Positions 9,901-18,159 of a stretch of 64,000 bases of DNA are shown piece after piece. Both the position numbers and the translations under genes were made by a program. A model generated the notes under the pieces. It had not been told where the DNA came from, did not search any database, and saw only the letters and a program-made list of their open reading frames with translations. Source of the stretch: CAYXDO01 sp964463485 (GTDB lineage Bacteria > Myxococcota > Kuafuiibacteriia > Kuafuiibacteriales > Kuafuiibacteriaceae); contig CAYXDO010000011.1 of NCBI GenBank assembly GCA_964463485.1, positions 1-64,000 of the forward strand, in the 5' to 3' direction. Numbering within the stretch: position 1 is the first letter of the stretch; each line of letters starts with the position of its first letter.

Positions 9901-10736
9901 TCGAGCGGCAAGTCGCCGCAACTCTCGAGCGTGAGAGTGCTCGTGATGGCGACGCCGGGACCGGTGGAGCCGAGATCGAGAGGAGAAGGGTGCGCACATA
10001 GCGCGGGGCCAGCGCCACGGCCGCATACGGGAACAACGATGGTGCCCGAGTTGGTTGCCACATGGATTTCGGCGGAATCCGTCCCGGCCACGATGGGCCG
10101 GAAATGAATCACGAGCTCCACGGACTCGTTCGGACTGACTGAGGCCACCAGCAGGTCGGCGGTGAAGGCCGCGGAGCCCACGGGGGTGGCGCCGGTGATT
10201 TCGATCGGAGCCGACCCCGAGGCGCGGAGGCGAACTCTTCGCTCCGACGTAGAGCCCACCTGGACCGAACCGAACGCGACCGAAGGGGATGAACCGCCGC
10301 AACCGGGCGTGTCACCCTCCACGGTGAGGCCAGGTCGGACCCCACGCCCTCGAAGGGTCACTTCGATCGGCCCTCGACCGTCGTCGGACTCGACCACGAG
10401 CTCGGCCTCGTCGAGACCTTCGTCCACGGGCTGATAAGCCAGCGCCACCTGCACGGAGCCGGAGCCAAGAACGATCGGGGGCACCGGGCCGGCGAGCGCG
10501 AGCTCGGCGCTGCCGGTGAGATCGAAGCGCTGGATGTTCAACGGAGCGTTGCCGCGGTTGCCCACCACCAGGGCTTTGGCCCGAAACTCTCCTACCAAAA
10601 CGTCACCGAAGTCCACCAGCAGCGGCTCGACAGCCATCTCCGAGTAGGACTTCTGCAGCTCCTCCTCCCCGCAGTCACAACCCATCAGAGAAGAAGTGAG
10701 TGCGAAACCGAAGGCGGCGGCGTGCCTGAAGGACAT
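6978..10736 (-). CDS. Lipoprotein with ASPM/Hydin-like Ig repeats and FG-GAP (VCBS) repeats
   Basis: Predicted surface lipoprotein of 1252 residues. The chosen ATG gives MSFRHAAAFGFALTSSLMGC, a signal peptide with lipobox SLMGC; an ATG 11 codons upstream would only add a charged leader. Residues 40 to about 830 hold at least seven choice-of-anchor/ASPM-SPD-2-Hydin type Ig repeats, recognisable by VDFGDVLVGE, VAFGSVQVGS, LTFPGTPAGQ, VSFGPHAIGS, LDFGVIAVGQ and IEFGPTAVAT. The C-terminal third carries FG-GAP calcium-binding loops such as VGDLDGDGVPEI, LADLDGDGFGEI and VADVDLDGHAEI, probably a beta-propeller. The likely role is adhesion or extracellular display; no catalytic site is seen. Confidence 0.88.
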   Translation of the reverse strand: MSFRHAAAFGFALTSSLMGCDCGEEELQKSYSEMAVEPLLVDFGDVLVGEFRAKALVVGNRGNAPLNIQRFDLTGSAELALAGPVPPIVLGSGSVQVALAYQPVDEGLDEAELVVESDDGRGPIEVTLRGRGVRPGLTVEGDTPGCGGSSPSVAFGSVQVGSTSERRVRLRASGSAPIEITGATPVGSAAFTADLLVASVSPNESVELVIHFRPIVAGTDSAEIHVATNSGTIVVPVCGRGAGPALCAHPSPLDLGSTGPGVAITSTLTLESCGDLPLELTLVEVSSEALHPSDPGFSILPIGSRTLAPGDSVELPVTLRSSSLGRKEGFIHASSSALGAPDGYFALVGRVAPPCDLIVAPDRLTFPGTPAGQSSTKSVLVANQGSESCQITSVAVSGAPSFSLPSPVGPFALASGDARTLSVTFAPTSTAAATEQGTLIIEDLGGPHPVDLLGNTTEPSGCALDLDPTVVSFGPHAIGSTDRRTVRLRNFGEVTCRISGVRLANGSPSFSAQGPTLPFVLPGLRGSIDVDFQPTQAGPHYDTLLISVTAGGNTETLSVALSGVGADARLCVSPPELDFGVIAVGQSAELPFSIESCGSVAVDLRGLVLSPTSRRNFSIVSGPVVPTRLPAGASEIVRVRYTPLSPGPHFGVVDVLSSDLSQPSVRLTGGTVPDCDKILDCAPATIEFGPTAVATSKPIRVVCVNAGVAAVDLSNVAISGADLSVRAEPGLVRPGETVVIEVVYSPTTSDPTVGSLTLTSDACLGPTTLPISGEGFTRQLPLCLPPQTFSPVVDWAWSTSTFEPAFKNVWMTPLVANLTDDNLDGRIDENDFPEVIFTTFDRLDLLDPTASIPGILRIVSGQDGTELVSVDEPRFAESAQLAVGDLDGDGVPEIIGSKWRQTPSASQSGLFGLYTTGTLVALDPRGRVLWESEPFSWPNEILWNASAPSLADLDGDGFGEIVLGREVFDHQGRIVWRGDRSLGATGGGPHSIVADLDLDGRPEVIAGDTAYRADGTVLWQAMDRGRALGEGGSSVGWLDPMDTHPSVLLDTGNTLHAIDHLGSVSWSVSPPSRGPTATLPVLADFDGDGADEVAVADGLFVRVYDGDGTELWSSAASDSTCCPGISAFDFEGDGAFELLLNDFGQVYVFRGATGQVIYLAPRPSRTNYEVPVVADVDLDGHAEIIVANDGGPGGITVYSNTGDNWVAAPPIWNQQSFHVGNVHASGAIPRQSPRLVGAGTVFRGTQPACLRP

Positions 10737-10930
10737 TCTCGAATCGGACGGGCGGTCTGGAAGGACCATGGAAACGTCGTAGCAGGGGACCTCCTGGAAG
10801 GCATCTATTATTCGCGGGGCAAGCCGTCGGCAAGCTGACCCGAGCCCAGGAGCCCGGCTCCGGTCGATCGATCAGAGCCCGGCCGGTGCCCGATTTGACC
10901 GAGGAGGGTTCGGTATGGTCTGACCGCGAT

Positions 10931-11629
10931 ATGAAGCCGGAGCCCAGCGTCGAAAAATGGCTCGGCGAGCTCGCTCGACGACTCGCGCAGATCGGCGACA
11001 TGAGCCGAGCGGAAGCCCAGAAAGCCTACATGAAGAGCGAGCTCGATTTTCTCGGCGTATCACAGCCCGATGTACGCAAAATCGCCAGCGAGCTCGTCAA
11101 GTCGCACTCGGACATGAGTCACCCGGAGCTCCTCCAGCTCGCCCGAGCTTCATTCTCCTCGCGGAGCTTCGACCTCCGGTCCGTCGCCATCGGAGTCCTC
11201 GAGAAGAAGAAGAAAACACTCGAAGCCGACGACCTCGAGCTCCTCGTGGGCCTCGTTCGAACGGCCTCGTGTTGGGCCCACGTCGATTGGCTGGCCACCA
11301 AAGTCGCCCCGGCCGTGCTCGGAAAACGAGACGACGCGAAGGTCGACCTCCGACGGTGGGCGGTCGACTCCTCATTCTGGGTCCGGAGAACGGCGCTCTT
11401 GGCTCAACTCGACGAGCTCCGAGCAGGCCGCGGTGACTTCGAGCTCTTCGAGGAAATCGCGGTCCCGATGCTACCGGAAAAGGAATTCTTCATTCGCAAG
11501 GCGATCGGATGGGTCCTGCGTGAGACCTCGAGAAAGCGCCCGAAGCTGATCCGAGACTTCGTGAAAAAACACGAGGCCCAAATGTCCGGACTCACCAAGA
11601 GAGAAGCCACCAAACATCTACGGGAGTAG
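10931..11629 (+). CDS. AlkD-like DNA alkylation repair glycosylase (HEAT-like)
   Basis: Removes alkylated purines (3-methyl- and 7-methyl-purines) from DNA in base-excision repair. The 232-residue protein is all-helical. It keeps the residues that in Bacillus cereus AlkD cradle the lesion: Trp115 and Asp119 (CWAHVDW), the Arg152-Arg153 pair (FWVRRTALL) and Trp194 (AIGWVLRE). I chose the ATG giving MKPEPSVEKW; an in-frame ATG 15 codons upstream (10886) is possible. A GAGGAGGG stretch about 25 bases before the chosen ATG does not decide between them. The gene is monocistronic and convergent with the nitrilase gene, 13 bases from its stop. Confidence 0.88.
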   Translation: MKPEPSVEKWLGELARRLAQIGDMSRAEAQKAYMKSELDFLGVSQPDVRKIASELVKSHSDMSHPELLQLARASFSSRSFDLRSVAIGVLEKKKKTLEADDLELLVGLVRTASCWAHVDWLATKVAPAVLGKRDDAKVDLRRWAVDSSFWVRRTALLAQLDELRAGRGDFELFEEIAVPMLPEKEFFIRKAIGWVLRETSRKRPKLIRDFVKKHEAQMSGLTKREATKHLRE

Positions 11630-11642
11630 GGCCTCAGCGACC

Positions 11643-12605
11643 TCAGCGACTGTAGATTTCCGGGCGGGTATCTCGCGGCAAGTCCCAGCCCGAAGAATCG
11701 AACTTCCGCTGGTCCAGATCCAGATCGGAGATCACGAGGTGTGGATCGTCGGAGAGGTCTTCTAGACACTTGCCGCTCGGACCCGCGAAGTAGCTCGATC
11801 CAAAATATTCGATCGTCCATGGAGGCTCCACCCCGAGACGATTCGAACCGCCGATGAAGAGATTGTGTCGAGCAGCATCCACTGGAAACTCGAGGTCCCA
11901 CATCCGACGCGACTTGTCGCCGAAAGTGACGGCCGGACTGAGCACGATCTCGGCGCCGCCGGCCGCGAGGCTCTTCATGACGCCCTCGAAGTGCCGGTCG
12001 TAACAAATCGCGACTCCGACTCGCCCGACGGAGGTTTCGAACACGGGAAAGAAAGCGTTTCGACCCACGATTCGAGCGCCGCCGTGATCCCCGCCCCGAG
12101 CAGTGAGTCCGCCGTCGCCGGGTCCGTAGTAGTCAGTTTCGACGAAACGTCCGCGCTCGTTGCCGCCGCACGGAATGTGGGTCTTGCGGTAGCCGCCGAG
12201 GTGCACACCCGAGTCCAGGACAATCGCCGCGTTGAAACGCTTCCCCGAGGGATCGAGCTCGAAGATCGGCGCCACGATCACACTCCCGAGCTCCGCGGAG
12301 AGCGCCCTCATGCGCCTCGCGGTGGGTCCCTCCAAGCCGTCCTCGGCGAGCCCGACCCAAAAGAGTCGACTCTCGAGCGCAAAATACGGAGCGGTGAACA
12401 GCTCTCCGAGCCCTATCAGCCGAGCGCCGCGGGCGTGGGCTTTTCGGATCAGCCGCTCGTGATGAACGAGGTTTGCCTCGCGAAGTTCGTCGAGTCGGCG
12501 GGCAAGGCGGGACTCGAGCGAATCGACCTCCGAGGGCATTTGGTCGAACGCATTCTTGGTCTGAGTCAGCGCGGCGCGCACGACGCGAGTGCCAGGACTA
12601 TTCAT
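11643..12605 (-). CDS. Carbon-nitrogen hydrolase (nitrilase superfamily, ureidopropionase/N-carbamoylputrescine-amidase-like)
   Basis: Cytoplasmic amidohydrolase of 320 residues that probably hydrolyses an amide or N-carbamoyl (ureido) group. The Glu-Lys-Cys catalytic triad is complete: Glu68 in GLGELF, Lys141 in YRKTHIP, Cys201 in AICYDRHFE. The CYDRHF context and the overall length are typical of beta-ureidopropionase and N-carbamoylputrescine amidase. It is the last gene of a four-gene operon; its ATG overlaps the upstream PLP-enzyme stop by 4 bases (ATGA), which implies translational coupling. Next to SsnA and PLP enzymes, a role in removing carbamoyl groups from an opened purine ring is my inference. 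The exact substrate cannot be read from sequence. Confidence 0.88.
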   Translation of the reverse strand: MNSPGTRVVRAALTQTKNAFDQMPSEVDSLESRLARRLDELREANLVHHERLIRKAHARGARLIGLGELFTAPYFALESRLFWVGLAEDGLEGPTARRMRALSAELGSVIVAPIFELDPSGKRFNAAIVLDSGVHLGGYRKTHIPCGGNERGRFVETDYYGPGDGGLTARGGDHGGARIVGRNAFFPVFETSVGRVGVAICYDRHFEGVMKSLAAGGAEIVLSPAVTFGDKSRRMWDLEFPVDAARHNLFIGGSNRLGVEPPWTIEYFGSSYFAGPSGKCLEDLSDDPHLVISDLDLDQRKFDSSGWDLPRDTRPEIYSR

Positions 12606-13984
12606 GGTGCCTCCTGTCGATCGATACCGGTGAACAAGACTGCGACATTCTCATACGGCCGTATTTCGTGCCTGCGGGCCAGGGTGATCATTCCTGCGAG
12701 CCCGGAGGTCCCAGTGGCGCAGGCTCGGATATTCGTAGCGGATCGGCCGAGTTGGTTGGCCTCCACGAGCGCCTCCTCGGAGACCGTCACGGGCCGGCCC
12801 CCGCTTTCGAGCAAGCCGCGAACGATCCAAGCCCAATCGTAGGTCTCGTCGTCGAGGATTCCGTGGGCCACACTCCTCGGATCGTCCCAAGGCCACATGA
12901 TCTGACTTCGGTGAGCGACCGCCCAACTCATGGTTCGGTCTACGACCTCGCTGGCGAGGGGCTCTCCGTGGAGTACGGCGTCCGCGGAGACAGGGTCTTC
13001 GTGGCCGAGGTGATCGATGAGTCGAGTATAGGCGCGGGCGAGGGGAGCTGCGCCGATCGCCTGAACGGCGAAGATCTTCGGTACAGTCTCGATCAGTCCG
13101 AGGCGACGAGCTTCCCGAAATGCCTGTACGGTCGAGGACAACAGAGCTCCGCCACCAACCTGCACGAACAGTCGATCGAGGACCCCCGAGCCTTCCATGG
13201 GAATCCTAGCGACTTGCAGTGCGAGCTCCAAACCCAGCGACAACCCACCCTCGATGGCCAGACCATTGTCGCTGCCTTGACATGAAAAAGGGATCGCACC
13301 AGCGCGCACGGCCTCGCGCATCCTCAGCGTGCAGGGGTCGCCGACGACAGCGTCGGTCCGCTCGCAAGGTTCGACGACGGCGCCGAGCGCGATGAGTCGG
13401 TCGACCACGCGCGGTTCGGCCCAAGTCGGTACGAACACGCGAAGGGATCGGTCGGCGGCTCGCGCCACCACGGCGGCCCCGAGCGCCGCGTTTCCGCAGC
13501 TCGAGATCGCCAGATCGGAGCCACGCGTTCTGAGGCCGACGCGCTCGGCCACTTCCAAATAGAGCGCGACACCCATCAGGTGCCGAGCCTTGTGGGATCC
13601 CGAGACGTTGTGGGTCTCGTCCTTGACGAACACGCTGAAAGGTTCGAAAGGGGCTGCGCCGAGGTTCGGAGCGCTGAGCACCGGAGTCTCTCGAAATCCC
13701 GTTCCATCGACCGCCTCGATTCGGGCGTCGAGCTCGCGAGCGAGCGCGACGAGCTCGGCGTCCGACATGCCGTGACGTCGCCCGGCGTCGTAATACGAGA
13801 ACAGCGAGCGAAAACGGACGAATGGATTCGGGTCGTCGTCGATCCGATGGGTATCGGCGGAATCGCGGTGAGCCAGGACGTGGTCGATATCATCGGACCC
13901 CTGATTTGGACAGGAGAAGGGCGACGATTCGGGGGCCCGCTGACCGCAGCCGCCGCAGATCATTTCGATCACGGAGTCACCCAT
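12602..13984 (-). CDS. Fold-type II PLP enzyme, threonine-synthase-like with N-terminal Zn-ribbon-like Cys
   Basis: A 460-residue PLP enzyme of the tryptophan-synthase-beta fold. The PLP lysine is Lys132 in KDETHNVSGSHKARH; GSHKAR differs from the usual GSFKAR/GSFKDR of threonine synthases. A CGGCG pair (Cys10, Cys13) plus Cys25 resembles the N-terminal zinc ribbon of long threonine synthases. The SSCGNAALG and VQVGGGALLSS loops fit substrate and phosphate binding. It overlaps its neighbours on both sides (8 bases upstream, 4 bases downstream), so it is tightly coupled in the operon. A true threonine synthase would be expected beside thrA/thrB. The ssnA context suggests a lyase or ammonia-lyase of amino-acid-like intermediates, analogous to YgeX, but that is inference. 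Confidence 0.82.
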   Translation of the reverse strand: MGDSVIEMICGGCGQRAPESSPFSCPNQGSDDIDHVLAHRDSADTHRIDDDPNPFVRFRSLFSYYDAGRRHGMSDAELVALARELDARIEAVDGTGFRETPVLSAPNLGAAPFEPFSVFVKDETHNVSGSHKARHLMGVALYLEVAERVGLRTRGSDLAISSCGNAALGAAVVARAADRSLRVFVPTWAEPRVVDRLIALGAVVEPCERTDAVVGDPCTLRMREAVRAGAIPFSCQGSDNGLAIEGGLSLGLELALQVARIPMEGSGVLDRLFVQVGGGALLSSTVQAFREARRLGLIETVPKIFAVQAIGAAPLARAYTRLIDHLGHEDPVSADAVLHGEPLASEVVDRTMSWAVAHRSQIMWPWDDPRSVAHGILDDETYDWAWIVRGLLESGGRPVTVSEEALVEANQLGRSATNIRACATGTSGLAGMITLARRHEIRPYENVAVLFTGIDRQEAP

Positions 13985-15449
13985 TGCCTGTCTTGGCGTT
14001 GAACTCCCGAATCATCTCGTCCCAATCGGCAACCCCCTCACGCACTTTCCGCCAGTACTTTTGGTCCTTGCGAGCGTCGAATTGACGGACTCCGACGCCC
14101 TGCTGCTCAACCCACGTGAAGTAGCCGAGGTTGAAGATTCGTTCTCGGTCTCGGTGGGAGAGCTCGAGGGTGTGCTCGGTGGAGGTTCCGCGGAGGTGCT
14201 GACCCCAAACTTCGGCGGCCGAGATGGTGTCGAAAGACCCGCCAAACAGCTTTCTCTGGGCCTTCGCGAGCTCCGAGCCGTACATCGCGTACCCATCGGT
14301 GGCGACGGTCATCACCACGTCGTTCGGACTCATGTCTGCATATCGAGCCATCTTGATGGCGGCGAGCACGTTGCAGATCCCCGAGAGTCCCATCCTCGAG
14401 AGTTGGTCGACGATCGATTTGTCGACGCCGCGCCGGGCAACGAGGTACTCCCGACCTACCGCTGTATTGAACAGAACACCCAAGCTGTCCGTGGAGACGT
14501 CGGAGATCGCGATGGCGAAGTCCGTATTCATGACGTTGTGAATCAAAGGAATGTGTTTGTCCCCGATCCCCTGGATGTTGTGCTCGCCGTGGCCGTTGTA
14601 GAGCATGGTGGGGCACTCCGCGGCTTCGACGGCGGCGATTCGAGCACCGAACTGATCCTTGAGATGGTCGCCCGCAGCGAGGGTGCCGGCCGAACCCGTG
14701 GCGCTCACGAACCCTCGCAGCCTGAGCTCGGAGTCATCGGCCGCGAGCCGTCGAAAGATCGCCTCGAGGGCGGGGCCAGTCACGGTAGCGTGCACCGCGT
14801 AGTTTGCGAGCTCGGAGAACTGGTTGAAGATGAAATTACCTGGGTCTTTGGTGAGGACCGCGCAGGCGTCGTAGATCTCCTTGACGTTACTCTCGGTGCC
14901 GGGCGTCCTGATGATGTCGGACCTGTCGGTGACCCAGGCGTCGAGCCAGTTGAATCGCTCCTCACTCATCCCCTCGGGCAAGACGGCGACGCCGCGGCAA
15001 CCCATGATTCGCGAAATGGCGACGCCGCCTCGGCAGTAATTGCCCGTCGAGGGCCAAACGGCTTTATGAGTCGTGGGATCGAACTCACCATTGACCACGC
15101 GTGGCGCGAGGCAGGCGAAGGCCGCGAGGACTTTGTGGGCAGTGATCATGGGAAAACGTTCGCCGAGCGCGACCACGATCTTGGCGTCGACGCCGGTTAG
15201 ACTCTTGGGTAGCACCAAGTGGCCGGGGACGTCCCCGAGCCGGCGGCGGGAAGGGTCGTTGAACCAGTGGACGCGGAAGAGATTGAGCGGATGGGGCGCA
15301 TCCGGGTCGACGGATTCGAGCGCCGAACGAACGTGGGCTGGGATCGCATGGGGCGTGCGAAGCTCGGCAAAGGTGGGTAGAGTGATGTGGGCCGAGCGGA
15401 ATCGTTCGATGGTTCGAAGGAGGACGGTCGCGTTCGTGGGCGCGGTCAT
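13977..15449 (-). CDS. Fold-type II PLP enzyme, cysteine-synthase-family-like
   Basis: A second, clearly different PLP enzyme of 490 residues. The likely PLP lysine is Lys106 in FPMITAHKVLAAF. The substrate loop is STGNYCRGG and the phosphate-binding loop SATGSAGTLAAGD. It is much longer than O-acetylserine sulfhydrylases (about 310 residues), with extra segments at both ends; a long 'cysteine synthase family' group of unknown reaction has this shape. I chose the ATG giving MTAPTNATVLL: the 32 codons upstream in frame look non-coding and lie in the 96-base gap after ssnA. It overlaps the next PLP gene by 8 bases. The likely role is beta-elimination or substitution on an amino acid made by the upstream aminohydrolase steps (inference). 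Confidence 0.8.
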   Translation of the reverse strand: MTAPTNATVLLRTIERFRSAHITLPTFAELRTPHAIPAHVRSALESVDPDAPHPLNLFRVHWFNDPSRRRLGDVPGHLVLPKSLTGVDAKIVVALGERFPMITAHKVLAAFACLAPRVVNGEFDPTTHKAVWPSTGNYCRGGVAISRIMGCRGVAVLPEGMSEERFNWLDAWVTDRSDIIRTPGTESNVKEIYDACAVLTKDPGNFIFNQFSELANYAVHATVTGPALEAIFRRLAADDSELRLRGFVSATGSAGTLAAGDHLKDQFGARIAAVEAAECPTMLYNGHGEHNIQGIGDKHIPLIHNVMNTDFAIAISDVSTDSLGVLFNTAVGREYLVARRGVDKSIVDQLSRMGLSGICNVLAAIKMARYADMSPNDVVMTVATDGYAMYGSELAKAQRKLFGGSFDTISAAEVWGQHLRGTSTEHTLELSHRDRERIFNLGYFTWVEQQGVGVRQFDARKDQKYWRKVREGVADWDEMIREFNAKTGNG

Positions 15450-15545
15450 GGCGCGAGGTGTACATACAGAGTTCGGGGACGTAAAGCAGAACGGCAGGTC
15501 TGCCGCGAAATGTCGCGGTGACTTGCTGCAGATCAATTCAGGCAC

Positions 15546-16751
15546 TCAAACAGGCAGCACCTGCATACGGTGAAAAACCTCAGGCGCGACCTCGTGGGCT
15601 TCTGCGAGGATCTCTTCGAGGTCGCCGCGGGTCAGCTTTCCGTTGCTCACGAGCAGCTGGCCAGCGACCACGACATGACGCACGCCCTCGGCGCCAACGA
15701 CGACCAGATCGGCTTCGGCCCCTGGATCGAAGGACAGCCTCGCGTCGAAGTGAGCTTCGATGAGCGATCGACCGGCGTGGGGTCGCTGCATGGCGACGTC
15801 GAGCGACTCGCCGTGGGCCACTGCTTCACGCTGGAGCGCGCGCTCTTCGTCTTCCATCGAGGACGGAAACCCATCGGTGCCGAGAGCGACTCTGTCGCTC
15901 TGGCCGAGCGATCGTGGGTAGCCGACGTGATTGTTGGCGTTACTGCGAGGGTTCTGAACCAGCCACAGGCCGGCGTCCCTCGCCCGGCGAGCTTCTTCGT
16001 CGTCGAGGTGAACTCCATGCGCGAGAATCGAGCGCGCGGGGAGACCGGACATCGAGAGGAGTCGTTCGAGCGGTCCATTGAATCCGCGCGCGCGGGCGTC
16101 GGTCACGTCGGCGAGGTCCTCGGCCACGTGGACGTGCACGGCCGTCTCGAGCGAGCGAGCTAGCTCGCCCGCTTCCCGAATCGTCTCGTCCGAGACCGTA
16201 AAAGACGCGTGAAGCCCCACGAGGCCGCGGACCAAACCCGACCCTCGACTCCAAAAAAAACGCGCGCACTCTTCGAGGCCCCGCCTCGCTTCCACCCGAC
16301 CCTCGTTGCGCTCGGTCGCTCCATAGGTCAACAAGGCTCGGCCTCCTAGCTCGTCGAAAGCTTGGGCGAGAAGGTCGAGCGATCCCTCGATCAAATTCGG
16401 AGACTCATGGTGGTCGACGATCGACGTCGTGCCTGAGAGCAGCGCCTGGGCAACGTACAACCTGGCGGATGCGCGGATCGAACGCTCGTCCAAGGCTCGA
16501 TCGAGGCGCCACCAGATACGCTCGAGAATTTCGAGGAAGGTCTTGGGAGCGGTCGCCGGTGCAGGCATTCCAAGCGGCGCTAACGCGCTGTAAAGATGAG
16601 TATGGGCGTTCACTCGACCGAGGGTGATGAGCGCGTCGCTGCAGGCAATGAGCTGCGCGTCCGCCGAGTCTGCGTCGAGGCTCGATATCTTCGATCCATC
16701 AACGAGCACCTTACGGCCTGCTCGATCGGGCCCGAGAAGTAGCATGGACAT
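15546..16751 (-). CDS. ssnA: SsnA-type aminohydrolase (amidohydrolase superfamily)
   Basis: Metal-dependent aminohydrolase of 401 residues. The metal and catalytic residues are in place: His50 and His52 (NAHTHLYS), His181 (LHASF), His208 (HVHVAED), His245 (AHGVHL) and Asp293 (LGTDGF). The stretch FLEILERIWWRLDRAL at about 72-87 and the IVDHHESPN motif are characteristic of SsnA. In Escherichia coli and gut bacteria ssnA sits in the purine/uric-acid cluster with xdh, ygeX, ygeW, ygeY and ygfK. The protein is about 40 residues shorter than the E. coli one, mainly at the C terminus. It is the first gene of the minus-strand operon and is divergent from the transporter at 16915. Other deaminases of the Atz/Trz family are the main alternative. 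Confidence 0.85.
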   Translation of the reverse strand: MSMLLLGPDRAGRKVLVDGSKISSLDADSADAQLIACSDALITLGRVNAHTHLYSALAPLGMPAPATAPKTFLEILERIWWRLDRALDERSIRASARLYVAQALLSGTTSIVDHHESPNLIEGSLDLLAQAFDELGGRALLTYGATERNEGRVEARRGLEECARFFWSRGSGLVRGLVGLHASFTVSDETIREAGELARSLETAVHVHVAEDLADVTDARARGFNGPLERLLSMSGLPARSILAHGVHLDDEEARRARDAGLWLVQNPRSNANNHVGYPRSLGQSDRVALGTDGFPSSMEDEERALQREAVAHGESLDVAMQRPHAGRSLIEAHFDARLSFDPGAEADLVVVGAEGVRHVVVAGQLLVSNGKLTRGDLEEILAEAHEVAPEVFHRMQVLPV

Positions 16752-16914
16752 TCGTTAGTAGAGCGTCGTCAGACAGACAAGGCCTAGGAGAGAATCGTGG
16801 AAGACCACGAGGGCGGCGGAGCGCTTCATGTTCCTTTGGGCGAACCGAAGCGAATCGTTGGACGGCAACTGCGCGGTGCACTAGAACGTGCTCGTGACGC
16901 CGGAAGACCTGCGC
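16752..16914. promoter_or_regulatory. Shared divergent promoter region, ssnA operon / transporter
   Basis: A 163-base gap separates the ATG of ssnA (minus) from the chosen ATG of the transporter (plus). No better open frame crosses it. It must hold the start signals for the ssnA operon and probably for the transporter-kinase pair. I do not see a strong -35/-10 pair or a clear palindrome, so the call rests on geometry. Confidence 0.4.
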
Positions 16915-18123
16915 ATGGCCGGAGTCATCCCGTTCGCCGCGATGCTCCTGGGTATCGCCGTCCTTCCTTTGTGGATCCCAAAATGGTGGGAGTCGAACCG
17001 AAACAAAGGGATCTTTACCGTGGCAATTTCGGCGCCCGCGCTCGGTGTGATTGCGTGGCTCGACACTCACCTGATTCAACATGCGGCCGAAGAATACGTG
17101 AGCTTCATCGTGCTGCTCGGGAGCCTTTATTACATCGCCGGTGGAGTGGTCGTGCGCGGACGGCTGCGACCTTCTCCGTTCGTGAACGCTGGCATGTTGG
17201 GTTTCGGAGCGATTCTCGCGAGCCTGATCGGGACGACCGGCGCGTCGATGGTGATGATTAGGCCGTTTTTGCGCGCCAATCGAATTCGCGCGTCGACTCG
17301 TCATTTGCCCGTCTTTTTTATTTTTGTGGTTTCGAACGCAGGTGGGTTGCTTACTCCGATTGGTGACCCACCCCTGTTCCTCGGATACTTGAGGGGCGTG
17401 CCCTTCACGTGGACTCTGCAGCTTTGGCCAACGTGGTTGTTGGTGAACGGTACGTTGGTCGGCTTGTTCTTGTTGTTCGAGCTTCGGTCGCTCGGGCTTT
17501 CGAAGCTCGACGGGGAGGAGTCTGAACCGGTTTCGATCGCGGGCGCTTGGAACTTGCTGTTGTTGGCGGGAGTCGTCGCATCCGCGGCGCTCCTCGGGGC
17601 CGTTTGGCGGGAGCTCTCGATGGTGGCTTTGACGGGGATTTCGGCGACGGTGACGCGGAAGGAGTGGCGTGACGAAAACGGCTTTACGACCCATCCCATC
17701 GCGGAGGTCGCGGTCCTGTTCGCGGGCATCTTCCTCACCATGCAGCCCGCGCTGACCATTCTTCAGACGGAAGGTCCACGGCTCGGCCTGACTGGCCCGC
17801 AGGCGTTCTTTTGGGCGAGCGGGTTACTCTCGAGCGTGCTCGACAACGCGCCGACTTATCTCACGTTCTTCACCGTGGCACAGGCGGCCTCGGCCGGCGC
17901 GGGGGATTTGGTGGCGGGGGTGAGACCGGAGCTCTTGGTGGCGATCAGTCTCGGATCCGTGCTCATGGGTGCGAATACTTACATCGGGAACGGCCCCAAC
18001 TTCATGGTCAAATCGATCTCCGAAGAGTCGGGTTTCTCGACACCGTCCTTTTTTGGATTCATCGCGTGGTCGGCATTGATCCTTGGTCCGCTGTGGTTGC
18101 TCGTCGCGGCCTTGGTCCTTTAG
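16915..18123 (+). CDS. NhaD/CitMHS-like ion transporter (sodium:proton antiporter family)
   Basis: Integral membrane transporter of about 402 residues with roughly ten hydrophobic segments. Ion-transporter-superfamily signatures are GTTGASMVMIRPFLRAN and NAGGLLTPIGDPPLFLG, the latter an NhaD/ArsB-type hairpin. The N-terminal stretch WIPKWWESNRNKG is common in NhaD-like proteins. I chose the ATG at 16915 because GGAAG lies 8 bases upstream of it; a GTG at 16888 without a Shine-Dalgarno sequence is the alternative. It is divergent from the ssnA operon and 36 bases before the histidine kinase on the same strand. The family moves Na+/H+ or carboxylates, so uptake of a catabolic substrate is possible but unproven. 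Confidence 0.82.
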   Translation: MAGVIPFAAMLLGIAVLPLWIPKWWESNRNKGIFTVAISAPALGVIAWLDTHLIQHAAEEYVSFIVLLGSLYYIAGGVVVRGRLRPSPFVNAGMLGFGAILASLIGTTGASMVMIRPFLRANRIRASTRHLPVFFIFVVSNAGGLLTPIGDPPLFLGYLRGVPFTWTLQLWPTWLLVNGTLVGLFLLFELRSLGLSKLDGEESEPVSIAGAWNLLLLAGVVASAALLGAVWRELSMVALTGISATVTRKEWRDENGFTTHPIAEVAVLFAGIFLTMQPALTILQTEGPRLGLTGPQAFFWASGLLSSVLDNAPTYLTFFTVAQAASAGAGDLVAGVRPELLVAISLGSVLMGANTYIGNGPNFMVKSISEESGFSTPSFFGFIAWSALILGPLWLLVAALVL

Positions 18124-18159
18124 TGCGTGATCGCTCGCCGCGAGGTAGAGTAGGTCTAC

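Noticed and set aside
14061..15200. Plus-strand open frame inside the PLP-B gene
   Set aside because: Antisense to a fold-type II PLP enzyme with conserved loops; no domain recognisable.
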